DNA of 64,000 nucleotides from Vicia villosa (Eukaryota > Streptophyta > Magnoliopsida > Fabales > Fabaceae). Below are positions 57,013 to 64,000 of this stretch, piece after piece. The DNA lies in the NCBI RefSeq assembly GCF_029867415.1, contig NW_026705785.1, positions 186,001 through 250,000 of the forward strand, given 5' to 3'. Made by a program: the position numbers and the translations under genes. Every line of letters starts with the position of its first letter. Positions within the stretch are counted from its first letter, which is position 1. The notes under the pieces are model-generated. The model was given only the letters and a program-made list of their open reading frames with translations, was not told where the DNA came from and did no database searches.

Positions 57013-60000
57013 TGTCGCTACCGCGAAAATTAACAGAGTCGCCACTTACATATTTATCCTGAAAAGGAAGGGAATGCCAGCAAACAACAAAACAAAACAA
57101 CGGTCTCACGACCAGAGAAAAAGGGTAAGGGAGTCGGTTATGCGAGGGGAAGGTATGAGCACCCCTCACGCCCATCGTACTCGATAGTATCCACGCCTGT
57201 GTCAAAAACTATGGGTGTGTAACAAATCTACGTTAATCTGGACTAAAATGAATGCAAAATGTAGGGAAAAGAAAGAATTATGCTCGCACGGGCCCTACCC
57301 CGCTGCCTACGTATCTGTTTTGCAGAATCAGAGCTACCGTAGCTCGGCTAACTAATTTCTGTTTGTTTTTACGTTTTTTAGGTGAACGAGTTACATTCAC
57401 ACTCCGCTGCTCGACCTTTGGAGACTTATGCTTGGGAATGGAGCGGAAATAACAAGCTCTTAAGAAAAGAAAATCAAAGAGTGTGGTTTGTGTTTTAAAA
57501 GATGCATGAGGAAGACCTAAGCTAAGGGGGAAAGCTTGCTACCTAATGTTATCATACAAAGGGTACAAGTCTAAACTAAACTAGCAACCTACGGGGGAAA
57601 AGGCAAAAGCACACAATGAGCACACAAACGAGCATCCGCTCGTAAAGCAAACAAACCAACGGTACTGACCGAATGGTAGAAAACCAGTCCCGCCATAGCC
57701 AAGGGGAGCAGCTCAACCCAAGTCAACCAAGCATTAGACCTCGTGAAAATGATCAGGCCATAGACAAGAGGGCGGACCCCTCTCAGCAACCAAGCCGTCA
57801 CGGATCGTAAAGGAAAACGGTGCGTGCGTACACTGAGCATCAACGTCGAACGACGCGAGCTATAAGAAATGCGGGGGTCCGGCTACATGAACCCTTTTCC
57901 TGACATACTCGATAACAAGATCTTGTGCAGGTTCAGAAGCGAGCAACGCGTAGCGTGCGCATACTGAACAGACTCGATGAGACTAGGCGGGGGTTGATTG
58001 CTAACCCTTTCCGCATGCCTTCTATGAGGACTTAACGGTGTGCCATATAGGACTTATTACACCGTGACTCCCTGCCGCAAAGCACAAATGTAAACACACC
58101 AACAAAAACAGAGCCTCTTTCGAGGGCTTGGCCAGATGCATGTCTAAGTCCTACTTCTCATGCTAAAGGATGATGCGAGAAAGCGGTAAAAGGGACCAGG
58201 AGACAATACCGAGCGGATAGCAAATCCGCAATGAGCTAGCAACGCAAGCAGAACTAAGATACTTCACGTAATCTAACATCCAGCAAAGCTAGGAGTCCAG
58301 CATAAGCGTCAAAGCGATGCGGTGTGAAAATAAATCACAACCGCTATGTGGTGCGTATAAAACACAACCACACAAGCAACCTGCAAGAAATACAATCCAG
58401 ACAATACAGGAATATACATCTCAATGAATGAGAGATCAGGTGAATTGCATCGGGAATAAGTTCGTGTCCCACAAATAAAGTGGAACACAACACAAGTCAA
58501 GTCGCACCAGAAGCGAATTCGTGTCCCACAAATAAAGTGGAACACGAAGTAATCAAATCACAATCGAACCCTCTCAAAGTACCTCGCACATCTCAGCAAA
58601 CAAATCAGTAATAACAAGGAGACACGCATCCGCCATAGAAAATAATAGAAGTTAAATTCTAATTAAATCTTAAACAAAAATCTAACAAGATTAAATTGTT
58701 TTTTTGTGACATTTTCTTCTAACAATAATAGAACAAAACTATGTAACAAAGCATTTAAATTCTAACAAGTAAAATATACATGTTATTATTCATTTTTATC
58801 ATGTTAAAAATCTAACAAAAACTCAAGGATTTATTATGCTAAAAAACAATAGAAAACAAACTAATAAGAGAAAACTAGTTTAACATGAAATACTATGTAC
58901 ACAGGGGGTGAGAAGTCAGAAAATGGTGGTGCTGGCAGTTGTAAGGGCGCAGCAGCACAATGGGATGAGCCCAACAGAGTTTTTGTTCAGTTTTTTGTAG
59001 CAATAACCAAAAACAAAGGTGATATGGGCTTCCAGGGAGGGTGTACGGCAGTAATTCAGTGATGGCCCAAGCAGAGGTTGTTTTTTGTACAATTTATTAC
59101 ACGTTTTGTCAAAAAAGCAAGGTGGTGCAATGGGCTCAGTGAGGGTGTACATACAGTTTCGTTCTTGGCCCAAGGACATAGTCCACACTCACAGATTTTT
59201 TATATTCATTTTTATCCAATTGTTAATCAATGCTAATCCTCATTAATAATAATTAAAACCAGTTAATTCTAATGTTAATGCAAAAATTGAAAATAAGCAG
59301 AAAGGGGGGAATTTAGGGTTTTTTACGTGGGATGTTCACTTCTTCTTCTTCTTCGTGAACTCACGGTGGCGGTGGAGAGCTCCTCTCCGACGAGAAATCC
59401 CCGTCGTGAATCAAAGAACCAACACCATCATCTTTCCCCTCCGCCTCGCTCTTACATACTTTTCTGATCCAACTCCCATCTCTCCGTTTCGATTTCGTTT
59501 TCAAACTCTCCAAGAACTCCAATCAATCCTCTATTCTATCGCGTCTCTCCTCCCTCGCTTTTGATTCAAATTGACCGGTACGGTGCTTCTCCGATCTCGA
59601 AGGTGAAGACATCGAAGATAAGCGTAACGAGCACAGGTACAATCTCAAGGTCTTTACCTTCATCTTCTTCTGAGCGTATAATTATCAATGCTTGTAGCGG
59701 TATTGTTGTGTCACAGATGCAGAACGAATCCTTCAAACGATATCGGAGAGAACATATATGTGTGAGAGTTGAAGATTACCGCGAGTTATGAAGGATTGAT
59801 GAGGAAGCTTTGCGATGAAGAGGTAGAGTCTGATGAAGATTTGCGGCTACATGAAGGAGTTGATGAAGTGATGCGAAGGTTAACGATAGTTGATTCGTTG
59901 TTGATAGTTGAAGATCGTTGCGAGGTATTGCAAAGATGATGAAAAACGGTGATGAAGATGAGAGAAGCTTCAAGAGGTAAAGTTTGTTACGTTTCAGGTT

Positions 60001-61124
60001 AGAAGTTAGTCCAATTTCTGTTACGTTTTCTTTTCGGTTCTCTGAGTTTTTCTGAATCGATTTCCTCTCTTCTTTTCTGTTTGTGACTTTCTGTTAGGGA
60101 GATGATTGCCTTGAAGCTATGGGGATGAAGCTTCAAGGTTATGGTGGAGAAAGGTTCAGGGGGTTTTGTGGTGATGCTGAATGAATGGAACGAGAGGGAG
60201 GTTCTGAGTTTTTGTGTATCTGTTGATTCCTCCTCCCCTTTTTTGTGTAGGTTCCTCAATGATATTATGGTGGATCGTGTAGTAATCGGAGGATTGAACC
60301 GAGGGAGCCTTGAAGATATCAACTGGTGTCCATTCAAAAGGAAGAATGAAGAGAGTTTTTGTGATGAAGCCCTTAGCTTTCACTGATTTTTCTGTTATGA
60401 TTCTTTTCTGCCACCGCCATCCCCATTGTCTTTGAATTTGGGCCTCGAGCATATATTATTTTGAAGCTAAGTGGTTAGAACTGGTATTGAATTTTGTAAT
60501 GAATATCATGGAAACATGTGATATATTTGGACATTGGATATATTTTTGTATAGCTCTTGTAATTTTGGTTTTTTTCTAATGGAGTAATGTATTGGACATG
60601 TAATGATGGGCTTTTCTTGAATTTGAATGGATGATAACCATAATGATGTGTAGATCTTTAACAAATGATTGAATAAAATTGAATGCAATTTGCATCAACA
60701 CTTGAATGAATTTTTTTGATGAATGATCGGTCATGTCTTAATCTCTTAAACTCGTAACGTGAATATCAAGAAATCTCGTGCAAATGCTTTTAATGGAACC
60801 TTCTACGCTTTTCTTCAATTTTCAAATGCCAAGTTCACCTTAAACTTTTACGTGAAAGTGCCTTCGAAACGAATGTTGAATCAATGGGCTTGTCTTAATG
60901 ATCACACGTGACCATTAAATCACAATTAAATCTTGCACAACAAGTTTGCATATGTCTCAGCAAAGCTCACACACCATAATCACCCTTTAATTCAATAATC
61001 CTCGGTTGAACCGTCTCGAAACAAAGGACACTCTTTATCATTTTTTCTTGATTTTCGAATGACGAAATAAACGCCATTGATAACTTATAGCACAGAGAAA
61101 GAGGGCAAATTTTGGGGTGCAACA
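57013..61124 (-). repeat. 5' LTR of element D
   Basis: 4112 bp, with canonical ends TGTTGCACCCC and GGTAGCGACA on the minus strand. PBS-like CAGAGTCGCCA lies at 57034-57044. Confidence 0.95.
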
Positions 61125-61391
61125 AAAGGTCTTCAGAGTTGTTGGAACATGGGTTTCATTAACCACGTCGTGAAGACCCTTGCGGCGAATGCCATACTGA
61201 GAGCCATGCGTGTAAAATGTGGCTTTTTCTCCATTTTTCTCCTGATTCATCACGTTTCTTCGTGTGATGACTGTGACTTGATTAGGTACCTGAAACACAG
61301 ACAAAACACCATCATAACACTAGAAATAAAGGTAAAATAATGATAAAATGTGTGTGAGTCGAGTCAAATATGCGGTGTGTTTTGGTGTTAT
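61125..61391 (-). mobile_element. Athila-type LTR, outer end
   Basis: Ends GGTGTTTTGGTGTTATCA-like on the plus strand (…GCGGTGTGTTTTGGTGTTATCA), so the LTR starts TGATAACACC on the minus strand at 61391. Includes ACCTGAAACACAGACAAAAC, text common in legume Athila-type LTRs. Completes the LTR begun at about 22240. Confidence 0.6.
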
Positions 61392-61489
61392 CACAAAGCA
61401 TGTTGGCTAAACTTTTAGTGAGAGAAAGTAAACAAAAGGAATTTTAAAAAGAGATTGAGAAATGAAATCACTGAAATTCTAGTGTTTAG

Positions 61490-62539
61490 ATCTCAGATGT
61501 CCTAATAGATGTCGAGACATTGATCTTTGAACAACATACAATGACAAGGTAAACATGATTTAACAACAAATCTAGAAAGTAACTTAACACAAGTAATTGT
61601 TAATCTAGTTCGGTGTACAACAACACCTACTCTGGGAGCTACCAAGCCAGGAAGGAAATCCACTATTAGTAGTATCAATTTAAAGCTAAACAACATCTGG
61701 TTTACAACTTCTCACTTAATCTCTACCTAGTGCAACTTCTACCTAAGAACTTTCTAGATAAGAGAAACCCCTCTCACTTCCAATAACTGCAGTGATGTCT
61801 CACAATAACAATCGCAGTTACTGATATTCACTGCCCTTTACCTCAATATTCAATTACAATAAATACTAGATTAAGAACCTCTTAATCAAGAATACTTGAT
61901 CCTGCTTAAAAGCTTCGATAAAAAACAATAGCTTAAGACACAAGCAACACACACTTAGAACAACGTATCATTGATACCTAAGTAACATACATACATTCAA
62001 TACTTAACAACTTATGAATGCATGACAAAACTTACAACTCCATAAAAACAGTCATACTATTCTATCAAGAATGATATTAGAGAGGATCAAAATTAACACA
62101 CAAACCCTAACCTATTCCCTGTAAGTTCTACTAAAAACTAGGTTTGTTGTCTTTTATTTATAGCACACATCTGGTTTGGATTTGGGCTTCAAAATTCAGT
62201 AAGGACACTACTAAATATCTGCACAAGATTCTCCATAAAAATAGGTCTTCAATCATTAGTTTCCTAAATATTATCCATATTTAGAAACTATGAATACATC
62301 TTCAAAACAAATAAAATCTTTTATCCTTAAATTAAGCGTCATATTGGATTGCATAATATTCTCCAAATATTCTGCATATGTACCACACAAATCCAAAAAG
62401 CTCAGCCCATTTGTTCACAAATCGCGATGTCATATGATCTTGTATAGGACATCTTGTTCGACATGTTTCTCCAGTTGCATTTGATAGAACATCCTGTTCA
62501 ACATAAATTTCCTGCAAGTTGAAGCATCATATCTAACAT
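61490..62539 (-). mobile_element. Putative copia-type LTR segment
   Basis: The arrangement (CACCTACTCTGGGAGC, then many short A/T-rich stretches, then GAACAGGATG and GAACAAGATG repeats on the minus strand) resembles legume copia LTRs. A minus-strand start TGTTAGATATGATGC lies at 62539. No partner LTR or TSD was found. Confidence 0.35.
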
Positions 62540-63329
62540 TTCGCTGTTAAATTTGCTTTACTAAAATTAATGCCAATCATACAATTAGAGAATTAACAAT
62601 CATGTTTCTATATGTGAAAAGAGTGGAAAGGGACCTCTATTCATTGGCTAAAGGTTGGGACATAAAAGGAATTATTTTAAGGCATTTTATGACTTGCCAA
62701 TCGATTGGCACATATTCCCAATTGACTGGTTACCCTAAGTTAATTTATTATCAAGTTTAAAAAGGAAAGAAAATATAGTTATTTGTTAGACATCATTAAG
62801 GCTTTGTCCTAATTGCTTAGGGTGCAATTTTTAACTGAGCCAATCGATTGGGTTAATGTGTCCATTGATTGGGAAAGACAAAACTTTGTCCAGAGCTATT
62901 CTAGCAACTCCTAATCCACCTGGCACGACTTCAAGACATTTTTCAAAATGTTTTCTTGATAAAAATAGGTTTGAAAACTGTGTGTGTGTGTGTATGTGAT
63001 TTAGGCATGCACTTTTACGAGAATACCCCCATGCTTTACAATATGTTCAATCATACTTGTCGAGACATGGCTTCCATAAACTTTAAGTCTTTGTCAGATG
63101 CTTCATTCTTATAAACACTTGCTTGATTTTTCTTTGGGGTGAGGCCTGAGTTATATTCTGTTTGTTTGCCATCATCATAGAGTCAAGTCCATTATCAAAC
63201 CCTAATAGTTTAGTTTGCATCTTTAACCGCTTTAATCACTTATGCTTGACTTTAGTCCTTATTAAACATTTAGTTGTCATCTTTAAAAACTAGTTGCCAT
63301 CAACAAAAAAAATCCTTATTGAATGCATA
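62540..63329. other. Retroelement-like DNA without coding signal
   Basis: Contains two CCAATCGATTGG palindromes (62697-62708 and 62840-62851) and related ATTGATTGGG text common in legume repeats, plus a short GT microsatellite at about 62981. No frame recognised. Confidence 0.4.
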
Positions 63330-63690
63330 TCACGTGCAAGACAAAGTTCCGCACATATATTATTCAAGAGTATCCCATATTTTCTTGGAAGTTTTGCAAT
63401 TATGAATATAAAAAATTTGACTATCATCTAGGGACATTACTAGAAAATTCTTGTTTTTGAATTCAATTTAAAATTTTCTCTTTTCTTCAACAGTCCAAAG
63501 AGATTCGAGTTTATCTATTACTTCTTCCACAATTCACTATTTATAATTTGAATACAGATTCTAAATCTAACTTTCCATTATTCAAATCTAGCACCATTAA
63601 ATGGTGGAGGTTTGTTTGGGAAAGATCTCATGTGTTAAGAGTGAGTTGGAAGTCATTTTTCTCCTAAGATAATTAGTTGTTAAACAACAA
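63330..63690 (-). pseudogene. Decayed copia gag N-terminus
   Basis: Minus strand, crossing frameshifts: FPNKPPPFNGARFE, stop, WKVRFRICIQIINSELWKK, stop; then SLWTVEEKRKF and CKTSKKIWDTLE. This matches the usual copia Gag opening (PPxFNGxxFxYWKxRxRxxI...ELW, then xxAKxIWDxLE). A stop replaces the expected Tyr before Trp. Old, non-functional. Confidence 0.7.
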
Positions 63691-64000
63691 TTAGATTATG
63701 ATGCCTCTTGTTGAACATATGATTCCATACACAACAAAATGGGGGTAAATTGTGTGTTTTGGAAAAATTGTAGTTTGAAACACTTTTATTCATAGTTTAA
63801 AATAATTTTAAAAACACTTTATAAATTAGCATAAAAAATTAAGAATAAAATGCGAAAATTAAAAAGTTAAGGGATAGAGAGATAACACTAGGAATTATAG
63901 AAGTTCGGTAAAAAAGATATGACTTAATCCTCGCCATAAGATTTATTCTTGAGAGTATCGATTAAATCTTAAGATTTTTTAGTAGGTTGAACTTTTGAAC
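63691..64000. other. Probable leader/LTR side of the decayed copia element
   Basis: AT-rich, lies upstream of the gag remnant on the minus strand and may include its leader. No LTR end or primer site confirmed before the window edge. Confidence 0.3.

Larger units (their letters stand above)
44744..61124 (-). mobile_element. Element 'D': large gutted Ogre-type retrotransposon
   Basis: Two 4112-bp LTRs flanked by a perfect TSD AAAGG (44739-44743 and 61125-61129). Minus-strand order: 5' LTR 57013-61124, primer site 56993-57010, leader, repeated gag fragments, conserved blocks, 3'-UTR arrays, polypurine tract, 3' LTR 44744-48855. The interior is 8157 bp without any intact gag or pol frame. I counted about 22 differences between the LTRs (about 0.5%), which at commonly used plant LTR rates means a few hundred thousand years. 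Related to C by interior but with different LTRs. Confidence 0.93.

Overview
This window is plant nuclear DNA. Nested LTR retrotransposons make up most of it, intergenic DNA is AT-rich, and the two recognisable genes have no bacterial-type signals. Giant Ogre-type LTR elements (LTRs of 2.9-5.1 kb; primer-binding site TGGCGACTCTGCTGGGGA, matching tRNA-Arg) together with SIRE/Maximus copia elements point to a legume, most likely a large-genome Fabeae species such as pea, vetch or lentil. That assignment is inference.

Left end (1-8757): a decayed Athila-type fragment; a frameshifted A20/AN1 zinc-finger (stress-associated protein) gene on the minus strand (3438-3850); the 3' end of an RTE-type LINE (about 5872-6290, minus); and the one apparently intact host gene, a 456-residue multi-pass membrane protein of the TMEM161 type (7010-8380, minus).

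Middle and right (8753-61400) are insertions inside insertions, dated relative to each other by nesting and matching target-site duplications (TSDs). A SIRE-like copia element (8758-21216, TSD TAATT) has lost integrase and carries a 4.3-kb solo Ogre-type LTR ('A', 10905-15243, TSD CATAG). To its right lies an Athila gag remnant and its LTR (from about 22.2 kb to 61391), split by two insertions. The first is a TGTAACACCCC-type solo LTR ('E', 23650-44688), which holds a 2.3-kb copia deletion derivative (23743-26015, TSD GAAAT) and a 5.1-kb solo Ogre-type LTR ('B', 27663-44126, TSD CTAGT). B in turn holds a complete but gutted Ogre-type element ('C', 31424-42743, TSD GTGTG) whose LTRs appear to differ by one base. 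The second is another gutted Ogre-type element in opposite orientation ('D', 44744-61124, TSD AAAGG, 4112-bp LTRs). Past 61.4 kb are a copia-like LTR segment and a decayed copia gag.

The most interesting signals are RNA-structure-like patterns shared by otherwise different elements. C and D carry long 3'-UTR arrays of short hairpins whose arms change together. All four Ogre-type LTR families share an ordered terminal module (conserved flanks around a hairpin of changing sequence, then a GAGGGG...CCCCTC hairpin), and in three of them a 10-11 nt copy of the primer-binding site follows, just inside the LTR end. Two of the LTR families also contain a tRNA-like A-box/B-box segment in LTR sense. 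C and D lack usable coding capacity yet are young by LTR identity, so they were probably mobilised by proteins supplied from elsewhere.
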